A stretch of DNA of 64,000 bases from Candidatus Planktophila versatilis (GCF_002288105.1 NZ_CP016774.1:1240001-1304000), one strand, 5' to 3'; positions 52,476-62,073 are shown, numbered from the stretch's first letter. The notes: a model not told the origin generated them from the sequence alone. Numbers and translations are program-made.

Positions 52476-54019
52476 TGAATTCATTATTGGGTGCTCGCTA
52501 CCTGCTTGGGGAAATGATTGGCACAGGTGGCATGGCCGATGTGTATATTGCACAAGACCAACGTTTGTCACGACAAGTTGCTATCAAAATCTTGCGTAGT
52601 GATTTAGCAAAAGATCCACTCTTCGTAGCTCGATTTAGAAAAGAAGCAAAAGCCGCCGCTGGCCTTAATCACCCAGCAATTGTTGCTGTCTATGACTCTG
52701 GTGAAGAACCTGCGCCGTATATCGTGATGGAACTTGTCTCTGGCCACACCTTGCGTGATCTGATTCATGATGGTGAAAGACTTCCGCTGCAGCGCGCACT
52801 AGAAATTGCCGAGGGCGTTCTTGCAGGCCTTGAGTATTCACATGCGCGAGCGATTGTTCACCGCGATATCAAGCCGGCGAATGTAATGATCACCGACAAG
52901 GGCGATGTAAAAGTAATGGACTTTGGAATCGCGCGTGCCATGGATGATCTTGGTGCCACTCTTACCAGCACCTGGAACGTTGTGGGAACTGCGCAATATC
53001 TTTCACCTGAACAAGCTGTGGGTGAGCCCGCAGATTCACGAAGTGATATTTACTCAGCTGGATGCTTACTCTTTGAACTACTTTCGGGGCAACCACCATT
53101 TACTGGAGAAACTCCGGTATCAATTGCCTACCAACATGCATCAAGTACCGCTCCACTTATTCGCACCATACAACCAAATCTTCCAGAAGGAATTGAAACT
53201 ATTCTTGCGGTTGCACTAGCCAAGAAACCTGCAGATCGTTACCAAAGTGCACAAGAGATGCTCGATGATATTGCGCGAGTACGCGCAGGTGAGAAAGTAT
53301 TAGCCAAGGTAGTTAGTCCACCTGTGTTTACGCGCAAGTCCGCACTTATCTACGGTGGTGCCTTCTTTGCCGCGATTGCGCTAGCTATTGGCGGTTATTT
53401 ATATAGTGGCAGCTCAAATAAGAATCTGGCGCAAATCCCTAATGTTGTGGGCTTGAGTGAGGCACAAGCACGCGCGCTCTTGAGCCAATACACAATCACG
53501 ATTAGACGAGCGAATGACGGCGTTATTCCACGTGATCGAGTCGCAAGCCAAATACCACTAGCAACAATGAGCGCCCAACCTGGCTCATCGATCGTACTTA
53601 CGATTTCAAAGGGTCCGGGAGAGGCAATTGTTCCTGATGATCTAATTGGCATGTCACTAATCGATGCACGCGCAGCCCTTACCGCTGTTGGTCTACTTGT
53701 TTCACAGACCATTGCTGCTCCATCAGATGAACCACAGGGAACAGTGCTCGAAGTGACACCTGCAGTGGGCTCAGTTACCGATGCTGGCAGTGGAGTAATT
53801 CTCACAATTGCAAGTGGTGAAATCACTGTTCCAGACTTGGTTGGTGTGGAAGCAATTCAAGCTAAGACTTCGCTGATTCAAGCGGGTTTTCTTATCAACG
53901 AATTCTTTGATTTCGATCCGGAGCAACCACTCGGTGTTGTTATTCGCCAAGCACCTGATGCGGAGTCAACTCAAACAATTGGTAAATCAGTGACAATTAC
54001 AATTAATAGAGAACCTTAA
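52472..54019 (+). CDS. pknB: PASTA-domain Ser/Thr protein kinase
   Basis: This is a 515-aa PknB-type kinase. Kinase domain 10-275: GTGGMADVY loop, K39, HRDIKPAN with D132, DFG at 150-152, and the VGTAQYLSPEQA activation/P+1 segment. A single membrane helix (about 295-312) is followed by three extracellular PASTA domains (about 324-387, 390-454, 456-514), one fewer than mycobacterial PknB. PASTA domains sense muropeptides or lipid II, so this kinase should control cell-wall growth. Upstream partner is ppp; the usual rodA, pbpA and pknA are not between them. Confidence 0.93.
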   Translation: MMNSLLGARYLLGEMIGTGGMADVYIAQDQRLSRQVAIKILRSDLAKDPLFVARFRKEAKAAAGLNHPAIVAVYDSGEEPAPYIVMELVSGHTLRDLIHDGERLPLQRALEIAEGVLAGLEYSHARAIVHRDIKPANVMITDKGDVKVMDFGIARAMDDLGATLTSTWNVVGTAQYLSPEQAVGEPADSRSDIYSAGCLLFELLSGQPPFTGETPVSIAYQHASSTAPLIRTIQPNLPEGIETILAVALAKKPADRYQSAQEMLDDIARVRAGEKVLAKVVSPPVFTRKSALIYGGAFFAAIALAIGGYLYSGSSNKNLAQIPNVVGLSEAQARALLSQYTITIRRANDGVIPRDRVASQIPLATMSAQPGSSIVLTISKGPGEAIVPDDLIGMSLIDARAALTAVGLLVSQTIAAPSDEPQGTVLEVTPAVGSVTDAGSGVILTIASGEITVPDLVGVEAIQAKTSLIQAGFLINEFFDFDPEQPLGVVIRQAPDAESTQTIGKSVTITINREP

Positions 54020-54645
54020 TTAGCTCTACCAACTACTGGCGATAATCCAACTGCTCGCTTAGGTGCAGCTAGATCACCACATGTCACCAACCAATTAGCC
54101 AACATCTGATGTCCGTGTTCGGTTAAGACTGATTCTGGGTGGAATTGCACGCCTTCGATTGGCAAGGTTTTATGTTTAAGTGACATGACCACACCAGATT
54201 CAGTTGACCCGGTAATTTCTAAGACATCTGGAACGGTATCTCGTTCTACTGCAAGTGAGTGATAGCGAGTTGCAGTAAATGGTGAAGGCAGATTAGTCAG
54301 TACTCCCGTTGCATTGTGCAGAACTTCTGAAGTCTTTCCATGTAAAAGCTCTGGAGCGCGAGAGACAGTGGCGCCAAATGCTTCACCGATTGCTTGATGG
54401 CCAAGACAGACGCCAAATAACGGAATTGAATTCTCTGCGCAGTATTTGATCATCGCGATGCTGACCCCAGCCTTATCTGGAGTGCCCGGTCCTGGGGAGA
54501 TTAAAACCCCGTCATAGCGCGCAGCTTCATCGGCTGTGACTTCATCGTTTCGAACAACGGTGCATTCTGCCCCCAATTGTGCGAGGTATTGAACGAGGTT
54601 AAAGACGAACGAGTCGTAGTTATCGATGACGAGGATTCGAGCCAT
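54016..54645 (-). CDS. trpG: Glutamine amidotransferase, anthranilate/aminodeoxychorismate synthase component II
   Basis: This is a 209-aa class I glutaminase: ILVIDNYDSFVFNLVQYL, SPGPGTPDKAG oxyanion loop, catalytic Cys in FGVCLGHQAIGE, and EGVQFHPESVLT with His and Glu. It supplies ammonia for anthranilate or 4-amino-4-deoxychorismate. In this location in actinobacteria the gene is annotated trpG/pabA and may serve both tryptophan and folate. It overlaps pknB by 4 nt tail to tail. Confidence 0.9.
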   Translation of the reverse strand: MARILVIDNYDSFVFNLVQYLAQLGAECTVVRNDEVTADEAARYDGVLISPGPGTPDKAGVSIAMIKYCAENSIPLFGVCLGHQAIGEAFGATVSRAPELLHGKTSEVLHNATGVLTNLPSPFTATRYHSLAVERDTVPDVLEITGSTESGVVMSLKHKTLPIEGVQFHPESVLTEHGHQMLANWLVTCGDLAAPKRAVGLSPVVGRAN

Positions 54646-54661
54646 GGTCCTAATTGTGCTG

Positions 54662-54667
54662 TAACCT
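54662..54667 (+). promoter_or_regulatory. -10 box for leaderless crgA
   Basis: TAACCT followed by 7 nt and the ATG at 54675; no Shine-Dalgarno. Confidence 0.5.
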
Positions 54668-54674
54668 TGCCCTC

Positions 54675-54941
54675 ATGCCAAAGTCGAAGTTGCGTAAGAA
54701 GGTCGCCGAGCAGCACGCTCACGAAGAACAGCATCACATCGAAGAAGAGTCACCGCTGCTCGAGAGCCCATCGTGGCTTGCCCCTGTGATGATTGCCAAC
54801 TTCCTAATCGGCCTCTTCTGGATTGTCATCTTCTATGTCAGCGAAACTCGCTACCCAATTCCGGGTATCGGGGCTTGGAACATGATTATTGGCTTTAGCT
54901 TTATCGCTGTGGGATTCTCGCTCGCAACTAAGTGGCGCTAA
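54675..54941 (+). CDS. crgA: Cell division protein CrgA
   Basis: This 88-aa protein has a basic/acidic cytosolic start (MPKSKLRKKVAEQHAHEEQ) and two membrane helices (APVMIANFLIGLFWIVIFYV and MIIGFSFIAVGFSLA) separated by SETRYPIPGIGAWN. This is the CrgA signature. CrgA links FtsZ with penicillin-binding proteins in Actinobacteria. The chosen ATG gives a typical length. Its place between trpG and gyrA/gyrB is the conserved actinobacterial one. Confidence 0.92.
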   Translation: MPKSKLRKKVAEQHAHEEQHHIEEESPLLESPSWLAPVMIANFLIGLFWIVIFYVSETRYPIPGIGAWNMIIGFSFIAVGFSLATKWR

Positions 54942-54967
54942 GTAAGAAACTTTAGAACACTTCTTCC

Positions 54968-56197
54968 ATGGGCAAGAATGTTAAGCGTCAATTTCCCAAG
55001 CCTTCGGAGCTAGCCCCACTTCTTAAGTTCTCACTTCCTACTCTGCGCCGCAAGAAGCGTCGCTTAGAGAAGGCATACACAATCTGGGATCTACGCGATA
55101 TTGCAAAGAAGCGCACTCCTAAAGGTCCGTTTGATTACACCGACGGGTCAGCAGAGAGTGAAGTAAGTCTAGAACGCGCTCGTCAAGCATTTGCTGATCT
55201 TGAATTTATCCCAAGTATTTTAAAAGATGTATCTACTGCAGATTTAACTCGCACCTCACTCGGAGAAAAATTCTCAATGCCACTTGGTATTGCTCCAACC
55301 GGATTTACCCGCATGATGCAGACTGAAGGTGAAATTGCGGGAGCACGGGCTGCTGAAAAATTTGGAATTCCATTTACGCTCTCAACCCTTGGCACAACAA
55401 CTATTGAAGATGTTGTCACCGCAGCACCTAATGGTCGCAATTGGTTCCAGTTATATATGTGGAAAGATCGCGAAGGAAGCATGGCGCTGGTCGAGCGTGC
55501 ACAACGTGCTGGTGTGAAAAACCTAATGCTCACAGTTGATGTGCCTGCCGCCGGACAAAGAATTCGTGATTACCGAAATGGCCTCACCGTTCCACCGCGC
55601 CTGACGGCTGGAACAGTGATTAACGCTATTCCTCGACCTGCTTGGTGGATTAACTTTCTAACAACTCCCTCAATCGAATTTGCATCGATGAAGAATTGGG
55701 AGGGCACTGTAGGAGAACTCCTTGACTACATGTTCGACCCAACAATGACATGGGAAGATCTGAAGTGGATTAGAGAACAGTGGAATGGAACGCTGACGGT
55801 CAAGGGAATTCAAAATCTTGAAGATGCAAAAAAGGCGGCAGAGCTTGGAGCCGATGCGGTTCTACTCTCCAATCACGGAGGACGGCAGCTCGATCGCGCC
55901 CCGGTAATGCTCCATTTACTGAGTGATATTAAGAAGGAATTTAAGAAAGATTACGAGATTCATATTGATACCGGAATTATGCATGGGGCTGATGTTTTAG
56001 CCGCCATCGCACTCGGTGCTCAATTTACTTATGTGGGCAGAGCTTATTTATATGGCCTGATGGCTGGTGGCCAAGATGGCGTCGAGCGCGCACTTGAAAT
56101 CATGCGCACACAAATGGTTCGAAATATGAAGTTGTTGGGTGTGAATTCATTAGATGAATTGACTCCTAAGCATGTGCGCTTCCTAAATCGCCAGTAA
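54968..56197 (+). CDS. lldD: FMN-dependent L-lactate dehydrogenase-like enzyme
   Basis: This is a 409-aa (S)-2-hydroxy-acid dehydrogenase of the LldD family. DYTDGSAESEVSLERAR, MPLGIAPTGFTRMM, FQLYMWKDREG, KGIQNLEDA (Lys), LSNHGGRQLDRAP (active-site His and Arg) and DTGIMHGADVLAAIALGA (FMN phosphate site) are present. It oxidises L-lactate or a related hydroxy acid. It is followed 16 bp later by a membrane Fe-S oxidoreductase that could take the electrons. L-lactate is a product expected from rhamnose or fucose breakdown, which may link it to the other half of the window. 2-Hydroxyglutarate or mycofactocin-type substrates are alternatives. Confidence 0.85.
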   Translation: MGKNVKRQFPKPSELAPLLKFSLPTLRRKKRRLEKAYTIWDLRDIAKKRTPKGPFDYTDGSAESEVSLERARQAFADLEFIPSILKDVSTADLTRTSLGEKFSMPLGIAPTGFTRMMQTEGEIAGARAAEKFGIPFTLSTLGTTTIEDVVTAAPNGRNWFQLYMWKDREGSMALVERAQRAGVKNLMLTVDVPAAGQRIRDYRNGLTVPPRLTAGTVINAIPRPAWWINFLTTPSIEFASMKNWEGTVGELLDYMFDPTMTWEDLKWIREQWNGTLTVKGIQNLEDAKKAAELGADAVLLSNHGGRQLDRAPVMLHLLSDIKKEFKKDYEIHIDTGIMHGADVLAAIALGAQFTYVGRAYLYGLMAGGQDGVERALEIMRTQMVRNMKLLGVNSLDELTPKHVRFLNRQ

Positions 56198-56201
56198 CGA
56201 T

Positions 56202-56207
56202 TACCCT
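56202..56207 (+). promoter_or_regulatory. -10 box for a leaderless Fe-S oxidoreductase gene
   Basis: TACCCT followed by 6 nt and the ATG at 56214; no Shine-Dalgarno. Confidence 0.45.
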
Positions 56208-56213
56208 ACGCTT

Positions 56214-58259
56214 ATGAAGTTTGCGCTGGCAGGACTCTCTTATCTCATTACTGCCTTCGCACTCATTTTTCTTACTGTGCGAGTACGCCAATTAATTGCT
56301 CTGTATAAGAAGCAGCAACCAGATCCCACTCGCAGCAATAATCAATCTGCGCGGTTTAAGAACATGCTCACAGAAGTTCTTGGACATACCAAGATGCTCA
56401 ACTTCACAGCCACGGGAATCGCTCACTGGTTTGTGATGATTGGTTTTGGCGCGCTATTCGGAACTCTCATCACCGCATATGGACAAGTAGTTAACCCAGA
56501 CTTTGCACTGCCCCTTATTGGACATTTTGTTGGATATGAACTCTTTGCTGAACTCATCGCCGCCCTCACCGGCGTTGGCATAGTTACCTTGATTGGCATT
56601 CGCCAAGTGACTCGTTTACGTAAACGCAATCGTTTTAGTGGATCGAATATGGGTAAGGCCTATTACATCGAGGCGACAATTCTTGGCATTGTTTTCTGTG
56701 TCATTGCACTTCGTGGTTTGGAAGGCGCACTCGCTAATGAAGAATCATGGAATTGGCATTATGCGATTTCATGGCCGGCAGTTCTTGCCTTTAACTCCAT
56801 GTCGGTTGCGTCCCTTGAAAGTGCAATAGTTATCGTCGCAACGCTCAAGATTGTTATTTCAATGGCCTGGTTCATTGTGATTGCATCTGATTTCACCATG
56901 GGTATCGCCTGGCACAGATTCCTTGCCTTCTTTAATATTTACTACAAACGTAATATCGATCAACCAGCACTCGGTGCGCTGCCAGAGATGCTCTCAAAAG
57001 GTAAGCCTGTTAACTTCGAAGATCCGGCTGAAGATGATGTCTTTGGCCTTGGAACGCGCGGAGATATCTCCTGGAAGGGCTTGCTGGATATGACCAGCTG
57101 CACCGAATGTGGTCGTTGCCAATCGCAATGTCCGGCCTGGCATACCGATAAACCACTTTCACCTAAGTTATTGATTATGGCGATGCGCGATCACGCGATG
57201 TCAAAGGTTGTCGAGACCGAAAACATAGTGGGTGAGAACGCTCCTATCTCACTTGATGTCTTATGGTCTTGCACATCGTGTGGTGCTTGTGTTGAAGAGT
57301 GTCCAGTTGATATCGAACACGTTGATCACATCGTTAATATGCGCCGCTTCCAAGTACTCGTTGAATCTGAATTTCCAACAGAGCTTGGTGGCACTTTCCG
57401 CAATCTTGAGAAGGCCGGAAACCCATGGGGTGCTAATAAGGCTGACCGCGAGAGCTGGATTGCAGAGTGTGATTTCCCAGTACGCGTTGTTAGCGGTGAA
57501 CTTCCAGAAGAAGTTGAATATCTCTTCTGGGTTGGCTGCGCTGGTGCATACGAAGATCGAGCAAAGAAGACAACAAAGGCTGTCGCTGAGTTACTACATA
57601 TGGCGGGAGTTAACTTTGCCGTTCTAGGAAAGCGTGAGACCTGCACTGGAGATCCGGCACGTCGCTCCGGTAATGAATTTCTCTACCAAATTCTTTCCCA
57701 AGAAAACATTGCGACTTTTAACGAAACTTTTGGCGATAGATCAAAAGGTAAGAAGAAGGTTGTTGTTACCTGCCCGCATTGCTTCACAACTATTGGACGA
57801 GATTATGCACAGAGTGGTTTTGAGCTCGAGATGTTGCACCACACGCAATTACTTAATAATTTGATTAAAGAAGGACGCCTGAAGCCAAGTCCGCATAAAT
57901 CAGATAAGAAGCTGACTTATCACGACCCTTGTTACCTCGGTCGACACAACCAAATTTACGCACCACCTCGTGAGCTGCTGGAGGCTAGTGGTTGCGATGT
58001 GGAAGAGATGCCACGTAATAAGGAACGATCATTCTGCTGCGGTGGTGGCGGTGGCCGCATGTGGATGGAAGAAAAACTTGGAACTCGCATCAACTTAAAT
58101 CGTGTTGATGAAGCAATTGATACCGGGGCGCAAGAAGTCGCTGTTGCCTGTCCATTCTGCCGAATCATGGTCGGTGATGGAATGGTTGCGCGTCAATCAG
58201 ATGTTGAAGTACTCGATGTTGCCCAGATATTACTTAGAAGCGTGAAGGCTTCAGAGTAA
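56214..58259 (+). CDS. Membrane-bound Fe-S oxidoreductase (HdrD/GlpC-like, EtfD-type)
   Basis: This is a 681-aa protein. Residues 1-240 hold about five to six membrane helices of the nitrate-reductase-gamma/cytochrome b type. About 285-370 holds two [4Fe-4S] motifs (CTECGRCQSQCP and CTSCGACVEECP). The C-terminal part has two CCG domains (CVGCAGAY-like WVGCAGAYED...CTGDPARRSGNE; HDPCYLGRH...SFCCGGGGGRMW). It resembles mycobacterial Rv0338c/EtfD, which passes electrons from ETF to menaquinone, and shares logic with GlpC and lactate-oxidising systems. Placed directly behind lldD, it may carry lactate electrons to the quinone pool. Confidence 0.87.
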   Translation: MKFALAGLSYLITAFALIFLTVRVRQLIALYKKQQPDPTRSNNQSARFKNMLTEVLGHTKMLNFTATGIAHWFVMIGFGALFGTLITAYGQVVNPDFALPLIGHFVGYELFAELIAALTGVGIVTLIGIRQVTRLRKRNRFSGSNMGKAYYIEATILGIVFCVIALRGLEGALANEESWNWHYAISWPAVLAFNSMSVASLESAIVIVATLKIVISMAWFIVIASDFTMGIAWHRFLAFFNIYYKRNIDQPALGALPEMLSKGKPVNFEDPAEDDVFGLGTRGDISWKGLLDMTSCTECGRCQSQCPAWHTDKPLSPKLLIMAMRDHAMSKVVETENIVGENAPISLDVLWSCTSCGACVEECPVDIEHVDHIVNMRRFQVLVESEFPTELGGTFRNLEKAGNPWGANKADRESWIAECDFPVRVVSGELPEEVEYLFWVGCAGAYEDRAKKTTKAVAELLHMAGVNFAVLGKRETCTGDPARRSGNEFLYQILSQENIATFNETFGDRSKGKKKVVVTCPHCFTTIGRDYAQSGFELEMLHHTQLLNNLIKEGRLKPSPHKSDKKLTYHDPCYLGRHNQIYAPPRELLEASGCDVEEMPRNKERSFCCGGGGGRMWMEEKLGTRINLNRVDEAIDTGAQEVAVACPFCRIMVGDGMVARQSDVEVLDVAQILLRSVKASE

Positions 58260-58791
58260 GCAATAACTTAGTCACTACAGCCCCTGCGATAAGACCACCA
58301 AGGTGAGCGTGCCAATCTACGCCGCCAATAGTAAAACCCAGTGCAAAGTTCAGGGCGATGACAACGATGATGCTTTTAATGTCACCGCCCATTCGCTTGC
58401 CAATAATTACAAATGCGCCGAATAAACCAAAGACCGCACCTGATACTCCCACTGAATATCCGTTGTAACCAAGACTGTATGCCGAAAATAGAGAGCCACC
58501 GATGAGTGAGATGAAGAAGATAATGAGAAATTTGCTGCGCCCCATAAAGCGCTCGATCGGTGTTCCGAGTGAGTGCAGGGCAAGCATGTTAAATGCTAGG
58601 TGAATTGGAATTGTATTTGAGTTATCGTGCACGAGAGCCACAGTGACAAGTCGATACCACTCGTTTGTTGATTTAAGTAATTCGATTCCATAGAGGCCAA
58701 AGGTGCCAATGATTCCGGAATCAAGGAGTTCGTATAGGTAAAAGCCGCAGATAATGGTGATTAGCGATATGACTGTTGAACGCGATTTCAT
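58234..58791 (-). CDS. Rhomboid-family intramembrane serine protease
   Basis: This is a 185-aa protein with about six membrane helices. GVSGAVFGLFGA contains the catalytic Ser (GxSG), and VDWHAHLGGLIAG the catalytic His. HLAFNMLALHSLGTPIERFMG is the conserved helix 2 motif. It converges on the Fe-S oxidoreductase with a 26-bp overlap. Substrates are unknown. Confidence 0.9.
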   Translation of the reverse strand: MKSRSTVISLITIICGFYLYELLDSGIIGTFGLYGIELLKSTNEWYRLVTVALVHDNSNTIPIHLAFNMLALHSLGTPIERFMGRSKFLIIFFISLIGGSLFSAYSLGYNGYSVGVSGAVFGLFGAFVIIGKRMGGDIKSIIVVIALNFALGFTIGGVDWHAHLGGLIAGAVVTKLLLTLKPSRF

Positions 58792-58803
58792 GCGCTTAAA
58801 GAA

Positions 58804-59316
58804 TTAAGCGATAGTGACGCTATTAATGACAACTGGTGTCACAGGCTTATCTTGGGCACCTGTTGGTGTTGCGCCAATTTTGTCTACAACGGCCTGTGAA
58901 GCGACATCTTTTACTTCACCGAAAATTGTGTGCTTGCGGTTAAGCCATGTTGTTGGAGCAACTGTAATAAAGAACTGTGAACCATTTGTTCCTGGTCCAG
59001 AGTTAGCCATGGCAAGAATGTATGGGCGATCAAATTGAAGCTCGCCATGGAATTCGTCAGCGAACTGGTATCCAGGTCCGCCAAAGCCTTGACCTAGTGG
59101 GTCTCCACCTTGCAACATGAAACCGGCGATGACACGGTGGAAAATAGTTCCGTCATATAAATTCTCATTTGATTTCTTACCTGTACGAGGATCCGTCCAC
59201 TCTTTGGCACCAGTTGCAAGACCTACAAAATTTTCAACAGTCTTAGGTGCGTGATTAGGAAATAGCTCGATGACAATGTCGCCGAGTGAGGTGTGAAGGG
59301 TTGCAGTGTTTGACAT
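58804..59316 (-). CDS. ppiA: Cyclophilin-type peptidyl-prolyl isomerase
   Basis: This is a 170-aa cytosolic cyclophilin: TSLGDIVIELFPNHAPKTVENFVGLA, FHRVIAGFMLQGGDPLGQGFGGPGYQFADEF (active-site Arg, Phe, Gln) and ANSGPGTNGSQFFIT. It catalyses proline cis-trans isomerisation. The ATG begins one base after the tRNA-Ala discriminator, so there is no room for a ribosome-binding site outside the tRNA. Translation probably uses a leaderless mRNA made by tRNA 3' processing. Confidence 0.94.
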   Translation of the reverse strand: MSNTATLHTSLGDIVIELFPNHAPKTVENFVGLATGAKEWTDPRTGKKSNENLYDGTIFHRVIAGFMLQGGDPLGQGFGGPGYQFADEFHGELQFDRPYILAMANSGPGTNGSQFFITVAPTTWLNRKHTIFGEVKDVASQAVVDKIGATPTGAQDKPVTPVVINSVTIA

Positions 59317-59317
59317 G

Positions 59318-59390
59318 TGGAGACCAGGGGAATCGAACCCCTAACCCCCGCCTTGCAAAGGCGGTGCTCTACCAATTGAGCTAGGTCCCC
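59318..59390 (-). tRNA. tRNA-Ala(TGC)
   Basis: 73 nt, acceptor GGGGACC/GGTCTCC, anticodon loop TTTGCAA (TGC), discriminator A, no encoded CCA. It is directly upstream of ppiA (one-base gap) and 13 nt after tRNA-Ile. Confidence 0.95.
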
Positions 59391-59403
59391 GTATTAGAAC
59401 GGG

Positions 59404-59478
59404 TGGGCCCAGGTGGACTTGAACCACCGACCTCTTCCTTATCAGGGAAGCGCTCTAACCAGGCTGAGCTATGGGCCC
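59404..59478 (-). tRNA. tRNA-Ile(GAT)
   Basis: 75 nt, acceptor GGGCCCA/TGGGCCC, anticodon loop CTGATAA (GAT), discriminator A. Together with tRNA-Ala it occupies the conserved actinobacterial spot after gyrA. Confidence 0.95.
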
Positions 59479-59574
59479 GCTAGACGTACTTTCGTGCGTT
59501 TCGCAGAAGCGCAAGGTTACTTGAATATCATCAAGTAGCCAAAACGGCCCCCATTACTACAGGCGTGAACCCTA

Positions 59575-62072
59575 CTACTTTTGCTCCGAAATCTCATCTT
59601 CGCTGTTGCGGGTCACAGATAACAGGGTCACACCAACATCTAAGTTGACCAGACGAACTCCCATTGAATCGCGGCCTGTTTGGCGCACTTCAGCTGCAGG
59701 GGTTCGCATGACAGTTCCAGCAGATGTAATCGCGAGGATTTCATCTTTATCTTCTAATACAAGTGCGGATACAAGTGTTCCGCGAGAATCTTCATCGATC
59801 TTTGCCGCCTTTATGCCAATGCCACCACGACCTTGTAGTCGATACTCATCGATTGGAGTTTTCTTTCCATAGCCACCATCGGTTGCGGTAAAGACAAATG
59901 CACCCTGCGTAGATTGAGAATCAACGCGCGCCATTGTTAAGAGTTCATCACCCACGCGAAATTTCATTCCGATCACACCAGATGTGGAACGTCCCATCGG
60001 ACGAAGTGAATCATCATCGGTGGTAAAGCGCAGTGACATCGCCTTCTTAGAAACAAGCAAGAGTTCATCGGCATTACGGACAAGAGAAGCTGAAACAACT
60101 TCATCCCCAGGCTTTAATGAGATTGCAATGAGGCCACCGGTGCGCGGTGAATCGTATTCAGTCAGTGGGGTCTTCTTCACTAGCCCACCTTTTGTGGCAA
60201 GTACTAGGTAAGGAGCTGCGTTGTAATCTTTAAATGAAAGCACTTGTGCAATTTGTTCTTCTGGCTTAAATGCCATCAGATTTGCCACATGTTGTCCGCG
60301 GGCATCGCGGCCAGCATCAGGAAGCTCGTGCACCTTCGCCCGATAAACGCGGCCCTGGTTGGTGAAGAACAAGAGCCAATCGTGGGTAGAGGCAACAAAG
60401 AAATGATCAACCACATCATCTTGCTTCAGCGCCGCGCCTTTAACGCCGCGACCACCTCTGCGCTGTGATTTATAGAGATCAGCGGTAGTGCGCTTGGAAT
60501 ATCCACCGCGGGTAATAGTTACTACGACATTGTTATCAGGAATGAGATCTTCAGCCGAGAAATCACCTTCACTTGCCACAATTTGAGTACGGCGCTCATC
60601 ACCGTATTTAGTAATCACTTCAGTGAGCTCGCTCTTAATGATTTCGCGCTGCTTACTTTCCGATGCCAAGATTGCGTTGAGCTCGATGATGTCAGCCATC
60701 AGGCCTTCGTATTCATCATTAATCTTCTGACGCTCAAGTGCTGCAATTCGGCGCAACTGCATATCAAGAATTGCATTTGCTTGGATCTCATCGACATCGA
60801 GTAACTTCATCAAACCTGTACGCGCTTCTTCGGGAGTCTTTGAGGCACGAATGAGTGCAATCACGGCATCGAGGGCGTCGAGGGCTTTGAGGTATCCCTT
60901 AAGAATATGTGCGCGTTTCTCTTTTTCAACCAAGCGGAATTTAGTACGGCGAACAATGACTTCAACTTGATGCTCGATGTAATACTTAATGAATTCATCT
61001 AAGCGCAAGGTACGTGGAACACCGTCGACAAGTGCCAACATATTGGCACCGAAAGTATCTTGTAGTTGAGTCTGCTTATATAAATTGTTAAGAATAACCT
61101 TTGGAATTGCCGAGCTCTGCAAGACAATAACCAGGCGTTGACCTAGACGTTCGTTTCCTTCATCGCGCACATCTGCGATTCCCTTGATCTTTCCATCTTT
61201 AACAAGTTCAGCAATTTTAAGCGCTAAGTTATCTGGGTTCACTTGATAGGGAAGTTCAGTGACAACTAAGCATGTGCGCTTATTAATCTCTTCTACATTT
61301 ACTACTGCCCGCATAGTCACTGAGCCACGGCCAGTGCGATAGGCATCTTCAATGCCGCCACGGCCAACAATCAGTGCCTTGGTTGGAAAATCTGGGCCTT
61401 TCACAACAGTAAGCAAATGATTAAGTAGATCTGGGGCCGGCATATCTGGATGTTCAAGTGCGTAAATGACCGCCTCACCGATTTCGCGAAGATTATGCGG
61501 AGGAATATTTGTCGCCATACCCACTGCAATACCGGCAGAGCCGTTAACAAGTAAGTTGGGAAAACGTGCAGGTAATACATCAGGCTCTTGTGATCGTCCG
61601 TCGTAGTTGGGTGAGAAGTTGACGGTATCTTCATCGATATCACGCATCATCTCCATGGCAAGAGGTGCCAAGCGAGCTTCGGTGTAACGCATCGCAGCTG
61701 CTGGATCGTTACCGGGTGAACCGAAGTTTCCGTTGCCATCTACCAATGGATAACGAAGTGACCATGACTGAGCTAAACGAACAACGGTGTCATAGATAGC
61801 GGTGTCACCATGAGGATGGTAATTACCCATGACATCACCGACGATGCGAGAAGATTTGTAATAGCCCTTATCGGGGCGATAACCAGCATCGAACATGGCA
61901 TAGAGAACGCGGCGGTGAACTGGCTTTAGGCCATCTCGCACATCAGGAAGTGCGCGCCCAACAATGACAGACATGGCGTAGTCGAGATAGCTGCGCGCCA
62001 TTTCAACTTGTAGGTCTACTTTTTCGATGCGATCGAAAGTTACCTCTTCCGGTGCCATGTCATCAGTTGTCA

Positions 62073-62073
<1 letters not shown>
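59575..62073 (-). CDS. gyrA: DNA gyrase subunit A
   Basis: This is an 832-aa topoisomerase II subunit that cuts and rejoins [30 protein letters not shown], the quinolone-resistance region [17 protein letters not shown], the catalytic Tyr in [10 protein letters not shown], a GyrA-box QRRGGRG and six beta-pinwheel repeats in the C-terminal third are present. A threonine sits at the position of E. coli Ser83. The ATG shares one base with the gyrB stop (TAATG). Confidence 0.98.

Noticed and set aside
59518-59537. TACTTGA-ATATCA-TCAAGTA as the gyrA terminator
   Set aside because: Stem is AT-rich and has no U-tract; the tRNAs downstream could be co-transcribed with gyrA, so termination here is not supported.
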